Counted from the first letter of the stretch, positions 1 through 6,816 are shown. The stretch is 7,890 nt of DNA from Deltaproteobacteria bacterium (GCA_018262455.1 JAGSPR010000319.1:1-7890), one strand, 5' to 3'. A program made the numbers and translations. Notes: generated from the sequence alone by a model not told the origin.

Positions 1-287
1 CGCCGGCTGTGCCCGGGTGACGCCGCGAGCACCGCGTCGATGAACGCGCGGGTCCGTGCGGCGAGCTCGGGCGGGCGCTCGACCGCGAGCCTCGCCTGCC
101 AGGCCTTCGCGAGGTGACGCACGACGAAGCGGCCCGCGCGCCCCTGGTCGCCGGCGAGCGCGCGCTCTGGCAACGTGCGATAGAACTCGAGCAGGCGCGC
201 TGCGTCGGCGGCGGCGAGCCGGCCGTGCTGCGCGCCCATCTGCTCCTGGGTGCCGATCAAGCGTGCGAGGAACAACGGCTTCGTCAT
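1..287 (-). CDS. C45-type autoproteolytic acyltransferase/peptidase-like protein, N-terminal part
   Basis: The gene is cut by the left edge, so only the first 95 residues are present. It starts MTKPLFLARLIGTQEQMGAQHGRLA. The motif GTQEQMGAQHG (residues 12-22) resembles the G-T-x-x-x-x-G-x-x-H-G signature near the N-terminus of C45 (acyl-CoA:6-aminopenicillanate acyltransferase-like) Ntn hydrolases. In that family this segment precedes an autoprocessing Cys that becomes the catalytic nucleophile; that Cys lies outside the window, so catalysis cannot be judged. The rest is helical and rich in Ala and Arg. The ATG has a purine-rich ribosome site, AAGGAAG, about 6 bases upstream, overlapping the tetR stop region. 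Only 3 bp separate it from tetR, so co-transcription is very likely and the TetR protein probably controls it. There is no signal peptide, which suggests a cytoplasmic protein. The family call rests on one motif and is moderate; the reading frame is secure. Confidence 0.6.
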   Translation of the reverse strand, partial: MTKPLFLARLIGTQEQMGAQHGRLAAADAARLLEFYRTLPERALAGDQGRAGRFVVRHLAKAWQARLAVERPPELAARTRAFIDAVLAASPGHSR

Positions 288-290
288 GAC

Positions 291-935
291 TTACTTCCTT
301 TGGCGAGAGGAGCGAGGCAGTCCGGCCGAGCGACCGCGGCGCCTGGACCTCGTGAACCGGAGCGGCTCGATCACGCGAGCCGCGAGCTCCTCGATCACGT
401 GATCGGCCCGAGCGATGCCGAGCACGTGATGCACGAGCACGCCGTCGACCACCGCGAGCACGAGCTCGACGACCCGTTCGGGATCGCAGGGCTTGACCTC
501 GCGTCGCGCGATGCCGGCTCGCAGATCGGCCACGAGCGCGTCGCGTGCCGCGACCACGACCCGACGCTCGCGGTCCAGCACCGAGCCGAAGTCGCGGCCA
601 CCAACGGCCCACAGCTGGAACAGCCCACCGATCAGCTGGGGGCGTTCGCGATGAAACGCCAGCGACGCATCGACCACCGCGCGTAGCCGATCGAGCGGGT
701 GGGAGACCGTGCGGGTCGCAGCGATCACCTCCTCCGCGAGCGTGCGGTAGGTCTGCTCGAGCACGGTCTCGAACACGGCCCCGAGGTCAGGGAAGTAGAA
801 GTACAGGGTTGGGCGCTTGATCCCGAGCGCCTCGGCGAGCTCACGCATCGAGATCTGCATGCCGCGCGTGCGCAGCACCACGAACGCCGCGTGGGCCAGC
901 TCGGCTCGTCGGGCGAGGTCGGGGCGACGCGGCAT
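291..935 (-). CDS. TetR/AcrR-family transcriptional regulator
   Basis: A 214-residue protein, the usual size for TetR repressors. The N-terminal DNA-binding domain is clear: the first helix lies near residues 8-24, and the helix-turn-helix at about 27-50 reads ISMRELAEALGIKRPTLYFYF, with the typical R-x-T-[LI]-Y-x-[YH]-F ending. Residues 55-195 are the variable, mainly helical ligand and dimer domain (FHRERPQLIGGLFQLW; VVELVLAVVDGVLVHHVLG). The last 20 residues are basic and probably disordered. The ligand cannot be read from sequence. It lies 3 bp upstream of the C45-like gene and is divergent from the CapA-like gene. Two palindromes immediately upstream suggest autoregulation. The ATG at 935 has no Shine-Dalgarno sequence. 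An in-frame GTG at 944, three codons earlier, falls inside the first palindrome and is a possible alternative, perhaps leaderless, start. The frame stays open far upstream, antisense to the CapA-like gene, but TetR homology begins only here. Confidence 0.92.
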   Translation of the reverse strand: MPRRPDLARRAELAHAAFVVLRTRGMQISMRELAEALGIKRPTLYFYFPDLGAVFETVLEQTYRTLAEEVIAATRTVSHPLDRLRAVVDASLAFHRERPQLIGGLFQLWAVGGRDFGSVLDRERRVVVAARDALVADLRAGIARREVKPCDPERVVELVLAVVDGVLVHHVLGIARADHVIEELAARVIEPLRFTRSRRRGRSAGLPRSSRQRK

Positions 936-937
936 AT

Positions 938-952
938 CTGACACATTGTCAG
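938..952. promoter_or_regulatory. Palindrome, proximal half of a probable TetR operator pair
   Basis: CTGACA-CAT-TGTCAG is a perfect 6-bp inverted repeat with a 3-bp spacer. It ends 2 bp before the tetR ATG. It shares the TGACA-N3-TGTCA core with a second palindrome whose centre is 25 bp further upstream. Position, symmetry and duplication fit an autoregulatory operator; binding by this TetR is inferred. Confidence 0.7.
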
Positions 953-977
953 TACAAGAACACTGACAGAGTGTCAA
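951..977 (-). promoter_or_regulatory. Candidate promoter of tetR and the C45-like gene
   Basis: On the minus strand a perfect -35 hexamer TTGACA (977-972) is followed after 15 bp by TGTACT (956-951), a 4/6 match to the -10 consensus. At 17 bp the hexamer is TACTGA, which is poor. Transcription would start near 944-941, at or next to the alternative GTG start, so the tetR message may have almost no leader. The -35 is clear and the -10 uncertain. Confidence 0.4.
964..976. promoter_or_regulatory. Palindrome, distal half of a probable TetR operator pair
   Basis: TGACA-GAG-TGTCA is a perfect 5-bp inverted repeat with a 3-bp spacer and the same half-sites as the palindrome at 938-952. On the minus strand its outer half plus one base reads TTGACA (977-972), a perfect -35 consensus. 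Occupancy would therefore block RNA polymerase at the tetR promoter. Confidence 0.68.
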
Positions 978-1040
978 CCAACACTCGGGTACCGGCGCCG
1001 TGCCTCCCCGGGGCGGCTGGTCGCAGATCGAACCGTCGGC

Positions 1041-1046
1041 TAGGAT
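1041..1046 (+). promoter_or_regulatory. Possible -10 element of the CapA-like gene
   Basis: TAGGAT (4/6 to TATAAT) ends 6 bp before the GTG start, and a weak -35 (TGGTCG, 1018-1023) lies 17 bp upstream. If used, transcription would start at about the start codon. The same bases contain AGGA, which could instead be the ribosome site, so the two readings compete. Confidence 0.25.
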
Positions 1047-1052
1047 TGCCGC

Positions 1053-2300
1053 GTGTCGATCCCCTCGAGGCGCATGGGTGCCGGGCTCGCGCTGGTGATC
1101 GCCAGCTGCGGTAGTCCGCCCCGAGAGATCCCATCCCCCCTGTCGGCCGTGCCCGAGACCGCCACCGGCGATGCCGGCGTGGCGACCGCCGGCGTGGCGA
1201 CCGCCGCCGGTGCGAGCGGCAGTGCGAGTGGCGCGACGCTCGACGCCGGGGTCGCGATCGCGACGGATGGCGCAAGTCCACCGTCCGTTGCGTTCGGGAC
1301 GATCGCGGACCGCCTCGAGCTGACGTTCACCGGGGACATCATGTTCGGTGGCACGTTCGGCGGGAAGTGGCGGCCCCAGGATGCGCCCGATGACTTCGAT
1401 CCACTCGCCGCGATCGCGCCGCAGCTCAAGAGCGACCTCGCGCTCATCAACCTCGAGACCACGGTCGTGAACAAGATCCCGATCGACAAGCTCATCGGCA
1501 ACCTCAGGTTCGCCGCCCGCCCCGATCAAGTGGCCACGCTCCCACGTAACGGGGTCAAGGTCGTCACGATCGCGAACAACCATGCGTGCGACCTCGACGG
1601 CCCAGGCGTCGTGGAGACCTCGACTCGCCTGCGCGAGCTCGGCATCACCGCGATCGGGGCCGCACGCACCGAGGGCCCGCTGCTCCGCGTCGAGACGGTC
1701 GAGGTCCGTGGCTGGCGGATCGGGTTCATCGCGGCGACCACCCGGCTCAACCGCTCGCAGGCCAAGGGCGATCCGAAGGTCCCGCTCGTCGCCGAGAAGG
1801 ACTTTGCGAACACCGTGGTCCCGCTCGTGAAGGCCGCGCGCGCCGATCACGATCTCGTCTTCGTGGTCGTCCACTGGGGCATCCAGTACGCCGACGACCC
1901 CGAGTCCTGGCAGGTCGAGGCCGCCCACGCGATCATCGACGCGGGCGCCGATGGCCTGATCGGCCACCACCCCCACATCCTCCATCGCCTCGAGCGCTAC
2001 AAGGGCGGCATCATCGCGTACTCGCTCGGCAACTTCCTGTTCAACAACGCGCTTCCGCTCCAGCGCAATACCGCGGTCCTGCGCCTGGGGTTCTCGCATG
2101 CCAAGCACTGCCTCGACCTCGTGGCCCTCCACCCCGCCGCGATCTTTCCCGCACCCGTGCACCACCCGCAGCCGGCCAAGGGCAGCATGTTCGAGGAGAT
2201 CGTCGAGCGCACGACGCGGCTCTCGCGCAAGGGTCCCCACCCCACGCAACTCACCGTCGAAGGCGATCGGATCGTCGCCCCCTCCGCCTGCCCGCGCTGA
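1053..2300 (+). CDS. CapA/PgsA-family (metallophosphatase-like) lipoprotein
   Basis: A 415-residue protein. The GTG start gives a short signal peptide: a basic n-region (SIPSRR), a hydrophobic stretch GLALVIA and a lipobox I-A-S-C with Cys19, so it is probably a lipid-anchored envelope protein. The later ATG (codon 8) would leave too little signal, which supports the GTG. AGGA at 1042-1045 is a plausible ribosome site. Residues 20-85 are an Ala/Gly/Thr-rich linker. The CapA domain runs from about 88 to 350: LTFTGDIMFGG (90-100), the INLETTVV motif (132-139), NNHACDLDGPG (175-185), VVHWGIQY (272-279), GHHPHIL (304-310) and YSLGNFLFNN (323-332). These are the Asp, Asn and His blocks of this calcineurin-like fold family. 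CapA and PgsA take part in poly-gamma-glutamate capsule synthesis or transport, but no capB/C/D genes are present here, so that role is not implied; many solitary homologues have no known function. It is convergent with the VIT-vWA gene, 2 bp between stop codons. Confidence 0.9.
   Translation: MSIPSRRMGAGLALVIASCGSPPREIPSPLSAVPETATGDAGVATAGVATAAGASGSASGATLDAGVAIATDGASPPSVAFGTIADRLELTFTGDIMFGGTFGGKWRPQDAPDDFDPLAAIAPQLKSDLALINLETTVVNKIPIDKLIGNLRFAARPDQVATLPRNGVKVVTIANNHACDLDGPGVVETSTRLRELGITAIGAARTEGPLLRVETVEVRGWRIGFIAATTRLNRSQAKGDPKVPLVAEKDFANTVVPLVKAARADHDLVFVVVHWGIQYADDPESWQVEAAHAIIDAGADGLIGHHPHILHRLERYKGGIIAYSLGNFLFNNALPLQRNTAVLRLGFSHAKHCLDLVALHPAAIFPAPVHHPQPAKGSMFEEIVERTTRLSRKGPHPTQLTVEGDRIVAPSACPR
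1173..1202 (+). repeat. Two perfect tandem copies of a 15-bp unit inside the CapA-like gene
   Basis: GCCGGCGTGGCGACC occurs twice in tandem (1173-1187 and 1188-1202). It stays in frame and encodes the repeated pentapeptide AGVAT in the low-complexity linker after the lipobox. It looks like recent slippage in a region under little constraint. Confidence 0.8.
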
Positions 2301-2302
2301 AC

Positions 2303-5300
2303 CTACGGATATGTGCCGAGGTCGACGTACGCGTGGTCGGCCATGATGACGTACGGCCGATCCTCGAACGCGAGCTTGCCTTTGCCGTCGTGCCTGACGA
2401 TCTGCAAGAGGCCCATCCCGTAGCCCATCGGGCCCTGCGAGTAGTAGTTGATCGATAGCCGGTACGGTCCGGCCTTGGGCGTACCCGGGATCGCGAAGCA
2501 CTCGGGACCGTATCCGGTGGTGACGTCCTCGTAGAGCTCGCCCCCCGTGGCCAGCTGCTTGTTCGAGAAGAACGCGTGACCGCCACGCGCATCCTGGATG
2601 TGAAAATCGACGTCGTTCGCGTCGGTCTCCCAGTACAGGATGAACCGGGTCGAGGCCGCGCCCGCGATCGTCAGGTGGTGTTGCGCGAGCATGCTCGTGA
2701 TCTCGGCGCGCCTGGCGGGAACGGCCGCGGCATAGGCCGCGCCGATGAGGCCGGCGTCGTCGGCGAGCACGCGCTCCCCCCCGCGGAACCGCCCATCCGG
2801 GTACTTCTGGTCGAGCCCCGCGAGGATCGCGGCGAACGCCTCGGCGTGGTTGCCGGCGCGAAGCAGCGCGTACGCCAGCAGCCGATGACCTGTCATGTGG
2901 TCCGGACGATCGGTGACCGCGCGGCGATAGGTGTCGACCGCGAGCCTGCGAACGTCAGCGACGATCTCGCCGCTGTTCGGCATGGCGACGTAGGCGATCC
3001 GCTCGAGGCGCTCACCGGCGAACCGCCGGAGATCCGCGCGGCCCGGGAACAGATCGATGATCGAGCCGTAGGCGCGCGCCGCCGCCGCAGGCTCATGGCT
3101 CGCCTCGAGTGTCTCGCCGAGGCCGATCAACGCGAGCACGTTACCGGGCTCGCGGTCATGCCAGGCGCGTGCACGGTCGAGCGCTCCGCTGATGTCATGC
3201 CGCGCGATCGCACGCGAGATCAGCGCGAGCTCGCCCTGGAGCGCGGCCGGCGCATCACGTGGAGGCCAGGCTTCGGGGCGTTCGCCACCGCCACCGTCCT
3301 GGCTGTCGCTCGCGATCCGCGCATCGCGGGGGCCGTCCACCGTGGGCGGGCGCATCCGGCGCGGCGGCGCGGGGGGCGAAGGCGGCGGCATCGGCGTGAC
3401 CGTCGTGACCGGCTCGGCGAGCGGCTTGGCCGCAGGCGCGGCCGGACTTGTCGTGATCGTAAGCTCGGTTTCGGCTTGCTTGAAGTCGCGCCCGCCTTGC
3501 TCGCGCTGATCCTTGCCGACGGGGTCGGCGACCTTCAGGCCGTCGCCGTCGCGCTCGGCCGCCTCGGCCTTCTCGCCGGTGATCTTGTTCTTCATCTTGC
3601 CGTCTTCGTCGTGCTTGCGAAGCTGGTCGTCGACGGCCTGCTGTGCCCACGGTGAGGTCGTCGCGATCTGGGCCTTGCGGTGACGCTGCACCAACCCGTC
3701 GGCTCCCAGCTCGAGGATGTCGGACAGCGCCGTGCGATCGATCCCGAACCGTCCATAGTCGGCGTCGGTCTCGAGCACCAGCATCGCGGTCTGACTCGAC
3801 AGCACGCGCGCCGCGACCGAGCGCTTCGCGATCTCCGCGCGCACCACCGCGGTTCGATCGCCCGTGGTGGTCGGCAGGCTTGCCTCGAGCTCGCCGATCT
3901 CCGCGGCGGCGAGCGCCCGATCGACGAGTGCCGGGGTCCCGGTGACGAGCCCGATCGCATGGCGACGTCCGCCGATCCCGACGTCGAGCGTCTGGGCGGT
4001 TGAGGGGAGCCGTGCGTAGACCATCACGCGGGTCCCTGGCCGCGCGGACGGGATCGTCCGCGGGTACACCCACGTGGCGCCCTTCACGTCGACCGCGAGG
4101 TCGGTGAGCATGCGCTCGCCGAGCCCGGCCGCGACGGTCTCCACGCCAGCATCGAGATCGAGCACGGCGCCCGGCCGCGTCCCCGCGCGCACCAGCCCGG
4201 TCGCGAGCTGCTCGTCGCGGATCCCGCCAGACAGCACGACGTCGACGCGCTCGACGCCTCGCAGCTGCTTGACGGCGGCCGCGAGCTCGTCGGGGCCGGC
4301 GCCCGCGGTGACGACACCATCGCCGAGCACGACGAGCCGCGCGCCCGGTGCATGCGAGCGCAGCCACGAGATCGCCTGACCGAGGTCCGAGGCGCCGGCA
4401 GCCCCGCGCGCGAGCAACGCGGACCTGTGCGAGGCGTTCCATCCCGCGGCACGACCGTCGAAGACAAGCTCCGTGTCCTGATCGAACGCCACCACCTGCA
4501 GCCGCAGCTCGTCGCCGTGACGACGCCGCAGCTCGCCGATCAGGCGGTCGACCGTGTCGACGCTGCTCGCGAACCCGAGCGTTCTCGAGGCGCTGGTATC
4601 GACGAGCAGCGTGATCGCCGTGGGCGCATCGGCCGCCGCCAGCGCCCCCGACGCATCGAGCACCGCGAGCTGGGCTGCGACCAGGGTGCCGGACGTGCCT
4701 GCCGATGCGATCGCCTCGGCCGCGAGGGGTGCATTCGACACGAAATCACGATCGGGCTGCCAGTTACGCTCCGCGAGCACCTGGTCGGTCTGCCGGCCAT
4801 CGGCGCCCAGCACCGACAGCCGGACGTCCACGCGCTCGGCCTTCGCCAGGCCGCGCAACGGGAGCGTGTAGCGCTCCCCTGGCAGGTCCTGGCTGTAGCT
4901 CAGCACGATGTGCTTGTCGCCCTTGGCCGGGATGGGAAACACGCGCGCGGTGAACTGGTTGCCCTCCGCCTTCTCGAGCAGCGCCGGATCCTGCTTGCGG
5001 TGGAGGAAGTCCTCGTACGCACGCCGCGCCTTCATCTTCTCGACGACCTCGGCCTCCATCCACTGCCCGGCGTTCTCCATCGCGAACCGCGACACCGCGG
5101 CGCGCGGCGGCAGCGTGATCGCGAAGCTGCCCTCGCGCACCCGGTCCTCGGGGTTGTGAAAGTAGAGGTGCAGCTCGGTGAACGCGAGCGGCCCCTGGAA
5201 CACCGCCCTCGCGTCCACCCGGACCAGCATCAGCCCGCTGCCGTCTGACGCCGTCAGGGTCCAGGGCGCCTGGGTCCGGTCGGGCGCGCGCACGTGCGCC

Positions 5301-5407
5301 GAGACCGCGAACGCCGGCATCGGCACCGTCCCCACCTGAGCCACCTCCGGCGGATGACCCTGCCCGGAACACGCAGCAATGACGACACACGCCAGGCGAC
5401 TTCGCAT
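2303..5407 (-). CDS. VIT and vWA domain lipoprotein with C-terminal DUF2135-like domain
   Basis: A 1034-residue protein with an N-terminal MRSRLACVVIAAC: a short hydrophobic segment and lipobox I-A-A-C, Cys13, so probably lipid-anchored. The VIT domain covers about 48-185 (TELHLYFHNPEDRVREGSF; the FTARVFPIPAKGDKHIVLSY block). The vWA domain covers about 262-430, with MIDAS residues DTSAS (270-274) and a later Asp in LGDGVV (363); the usual MIDAS Thr appears to be Ser340 (GASDLGQA). ETDADYGRFGIDR (546-558) is a block I associate with bacterial VIT-vWA proteins. Residues 597-720 are a charged then Pro-rich linker. Residues 722-905 are helical and TPR-like (ALDRARAWHDREPGN; AAAARAYGSIIDLFPG). 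The C-terminal 919-1030 resembles DUF2135/YfaP (RFILYWETDANDVDFHIQD; GYGPECFAI). A role in metal-dependent protein binding at the cell surface or periplasm is inferred from the domains; the partner is unknown. The ribosome site is weak (GGACGG). It lies downstream of rnd on the same strand. Confidence 0.9.
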   Translation of the reverse strand: MRSRLACVVIAACSGQGHPPEVAQVGTVPMPAFAVSAHVRAPDRTQAPWTLTASDGSGLMLVRVDARAVFQGPLAFTELHLYFHNPEDRVREGSFAITLPPRAAVSRFAMENAGQWMEAEVVEKMKARRAYEDFLHRKQDPALLEKAEGNQFTARVFPIPAKGDKHIVLSYSQDLPGERYTLPLRGLAKAERVDVRLSVLGADGRQTDQVLAERNWQPDRDFVSNAPLAAEAIASAGTSGTLVAAQLAVLDASGALAAADAPTAITLLVDTSASRTLGFASSVDTVDRLIGELRRRHGDELRLQVVAFDQDTELVFDGRAAGWNASHRSALLARGAAGASDLGQAISWLRSHAPGARLVVLGDGVVTAGAGPDELAAAVKQLRGVERVDVVLSGGIRDEQLATGLVRAGTRPGAVLDLDAGVETVAAGLGERMLTDLAVDVKGATWVYPRTIPSARPGTRVMVYARLPSTAQTLDVGIGGRRHAIGLVTGTPALVDRALAAAEIGELEASLPTTTGDRTAVVRAEIAKRSVAARVLSSQTAMLVLETDADYGRFGIDRTALSDILELGADGLVQRHRKAQIATTSPWAQQAVDDQLRKHDEDGKMKNKITGEKAEAAERDGDGLKVADPVGKDQREQGGRDFKQAETELTITTSPAAPAAKPLAEPVTTVTPMPPPSPPAPPRRMRPPTVDGPRDARIASDSQDGGGGERPEAWPPRDAPAALQGELALISRAIARHDISGALDRARAWHDREPGNVLALIGLGETLEASHEPAAAARAYGSIIDLFPGRADLRRFAGERLERIAYVAMPNSGEIVADVRRLAVDTYRRAVTDRPDHMTGHRLLAYALLRAGNHAEAFAAILAGLDQKYPDGRFRGGERVLADDAGLIGAAYAAAVPARRAEITSMLAQHHLTIAGAASTRFILYWETDANDVDFHIQDARGGHAFFSNKQLATGGELYEDVTTGYGPECFAIPGTPKAGPYRLSINYYSQGPMGYGMGLLQIVRHDGKGKLAFEDRPYVIMADHAYVDLGTYP

Positions 5408-5432
5408 CCGCCGTCCAACGCACGTCCGGCCC

Positions 5433-5495
5433 AGGACGCTCTACACTCTCACCACTCTGTCTTCGACGGAGAGTTGTGAGAGTGTAGAGCGTCCT
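5433..5495. repeat. 63-nt hairpin made of two inverted copies of a 26-bp repeat
   Basis: Positions 5433-5458 and 5470-5495 are inverted copies of the same 26-bp sequence, with one mismatch (the 21st base of the left arm), separated by an 11-nt loop. The arms begin AGGACGCTCTACAC and end with its complement GTGTAGAGCGTCCT. The hairpin lies between the rnd stop and the VIT-vWA start. In an rnd transcript it would fold very stably, but no U-tract follows, so it is not a standard intrinsic terminator. It could protect the rnd 3' end or reduce read-through; both are inferences. Confidence 0.9.
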
Positions 5496-5513
5496 CCGGA
5501 CAGCCTATTAATC

Positions 5514-6770
5514 TCAGATGCTTGGGAGCGCGGGTCTGGGAGAGAGTGGTGAGAGTGTAGAGCGTCCTACGAGGCCTAGGCCGGTCGAGGCGCTGAGGTC
5601 TCCGACCAGGGCGAGCGTGCCGTCGAGCCAGCCTAGCCAGGCCACGCCGAGCACGTCGTGGCGCCAGGTCAGCATCGCGGGCAGCGACTGCGTGGCCGCA
5701 AGGCCGTGCTCGTCGACCGCCCGGGCGAACGCTTCGGCGTCCGCCCGGGTCGCGAGCAGCCGCGAGGCAACCCCGGTCCGATCGGCGACGAGTTGGGTGA
5801 TCGCGAGCAAGGTCTCGGTCCAGCGTTGCGCCCGCGCGCTCGCCGCGCGACCCACCCGGATCGGGGAGACATCCTCGGGCCGCGCCGAGGCGACGGCCGC
5901 CACGATGTCGTCGGCCCGTTGCCGCGCGAGCTGAGAGACCCCTTTCAGCCCACGCACGGCATCGGGGTCGTCGGGACGCTGACGCGCGAGCTCGATGATC
6001 GTCTTCTCGTTCAGCACCCACCCGAGCGGCCGGTCGACCTCGAGGGCGACGCGGTGCCGCCACGCCGCGAGCTCGACGACGGTCGCGAGCGCCACGGCGT
6101 CGAGGCCACGGAGGCCGGAGATCGACTGCCACGCCGTCTCGGGAGTCACGCTCGCGGCCGCCACGGCATCGGACGCCACGACGCTGCTCTCCGCTCGCGC
6201 CCACGCAAGCCGGTCGCCGAGCTTGCCCGCGAGCAGCGCGTAGATCGCCGGCAGGTGTCGGACATCGGACGCGGCGTACGCGAGCTGCGCGGTACTGAGA
6301 GGCCGCTTCGCCCAGTCCGTCCACTGCAGCTCCTTGCCGAGGGTCAGCCCCAGCAGCTCGCTCGCGAGCGCCGCCAGCCCGATCTGGTCGCCGATGCCGG
6401 CAAACGCGGCCATCACCTGGGTGTCGATGATCGCCGGCATCGCGATCCCGAACTGCGCGGCGAGGATGCCGAGGTCCTGGCGAGCCGCATGCGCCACGAC
6501 ACATGGATGCCCGGCGAGCGCCTCGATCAGCGGCCGGACATCGACGGTCATCGGGTCGATCAGGGCGACCTCGGGCGGCGTCGAGACGATCTCCTCGACC
6601 GCCGCATCCAAGGTCAGGTGCGCCGGCAACCAGGACACCTGAACCAGGCACAGGGTCGGCACCAGGCGATCCTGGGTCAGGAATTCGAGGTCAAACGTCA
6701 CCAACGACGACGCGGCGACCACGGCGGCAAGCGCCGCGACCTCGGGAGTCTCGGCAATGAGCGCGGTCAC
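5514..6770 (-). CDS. rnd: Ribonuclease D (DEDDy 3'-5' exoribonuclease with HRDC domain)
   Basis: A 418-residue protein from the chosen GTG at 6770. The exonuclease domain covers about 1-190 and has all three DEDDy motifs: Exo I FDLEF (Asp27, Glu29), Exo II HAARQDL (Asp99), and Exo III YAASD (Tyr165, Asp169). TDWAKRPL (151-158) is the conserved block before Exo III. An HRDC domain spans about 211-290 ([25 protein letters not shown]). A second, weaker HRDC-like helical region ends near [16 protein letters not shown] (369-384), close to the usual end of the family. RNase D trims 3' ends of tRNA precursors and other stable RNAs. The frame is open to a GTG at 6812 (432 residues), but those 14 extra residues precede the family's normal start and would leave little room for the acnA promoter, so I prefer 6770. 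Neither start has a clear Shine-Dalgarno sequence. The last 23 residues ([19 protein letters not shown] end) are partly encoded by a 26-bp repeat and look acquired. Confidence 0.93.
   Translation of the reverse strand: MTALIAETPEVAALAAVVAASSLVTFDLEFLTQDRLVPTLCLVQVSWLPAHLTLDAAVEEIVSTPPEVALIDPMTVDVRPLIEALAGHPCVVAHAARQDLGILAAQFGIAMPAIIDTQVMAAFAGIGDQIGLAALASELLGLTLGKELQWTDWAKRPLSTAQLAYAASDVRHLPAIYALLAGKLGDRLAWARAESSVVASDAVAAASVTPETAWQSISGLRGLDAVALATVVELAAWRHRVALEVDRPLGWVLNEKTIIELARQRPDDPDAVRGLKGVSQLARQRADDIVAAVASARPEDVSPIRVGRAASARAQRWTETLLAITQLVADRTGVASRLLATRADAEAFARAVDEHGLAATQSLPAMLTWRHDVLGVAWLGWLDGTLALVGDLSASTGLGLVGRSTLSPLSPRPALPSI
5543..5568. repeat. Third copy of the 26-bp repeat, inside the 3' end of rnd
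   Basis: This copy is the perfect inverse complement of the copy at 5433-5458 and differs by one base from the direct copy at 5470-5495. Together the outer copies frame a 136-bp block (5433-5568) with perfect 26-bp inverted termini. I see no convincing target-site duplication next to it. The spacer between copies two and three holds an AT-richer patch (CAGCCTATTAATCTCAG, 5501-5517) unlike its surroundings. Confidence 0.88.
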
Positions 6771-6791
6771 GGCACACGATACCACCCACAA

Positions 6792-6807
6792 GCCCTGATC
6801 CCAGGGC
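6792..6807. promoter_or_regulatory. Inverted repeat in the rnd-acnA divergent region, possible operator
   Basis: GCCCTG-ATCC-CAGGGC is a perfect 6-bp inverted repeat with a 4-bp centre. It lies just upstream of the candidate acnA -10, where a -35 would be. The symmetry is seen; a regulatory role for acnA or rnd is inferred. It falls inside the coding region if rnd starts at 6812. Confidence 0.35.
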
Positions 6808-6816
6808 GCCACACTT

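Noticed and set aside
1053..2300. Capsule biosynthesis locus
   Set aside because: Only a CapA/PgsA-type gene is present. No CapB, CapC or CapD homologue is seen, and the neighbours are unrelated.
936..2501. Long open frame on the minus strand continuing upstream of tetR, antisense to the CapA-like gene
   Set aside because: It has no recognisable domains, is full of Arg, Asp and Gly in the pattern of a GC-rich antisense frame, and lies opposite a clear CapA-family gene. Only the tetR part (291-935) is real.
2576..3655. Plus-strand open frame of 359 residues, and another at 4352-5248, opposite the VIT-vWA gene
   Set aside because: Both are shadows. The minus strand gives a continuous protein with VIT, vWA and DUF2135-like motifs.
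5433..5495. Intrinsic terminator for rnd
   Set aside because: The stem is far longer than typical, is part of a repeat family, and has no U-tract downstream on either strand. It is listed as a repeat hairpin instead.
5433..5568. CRISPR-like array
   Set aside because: There are only three copies, in mixed orientation, with spacers of 11 and 47 bp of unequal length, and no cas genes.
5449..6651. 400-residue minus-strand frame overlapping rnd in another phase
   Set aside because: It is low-complexity Arg/Gly/Asp sequence, overlapped by the rnd frame with conserved catalytic motifs.
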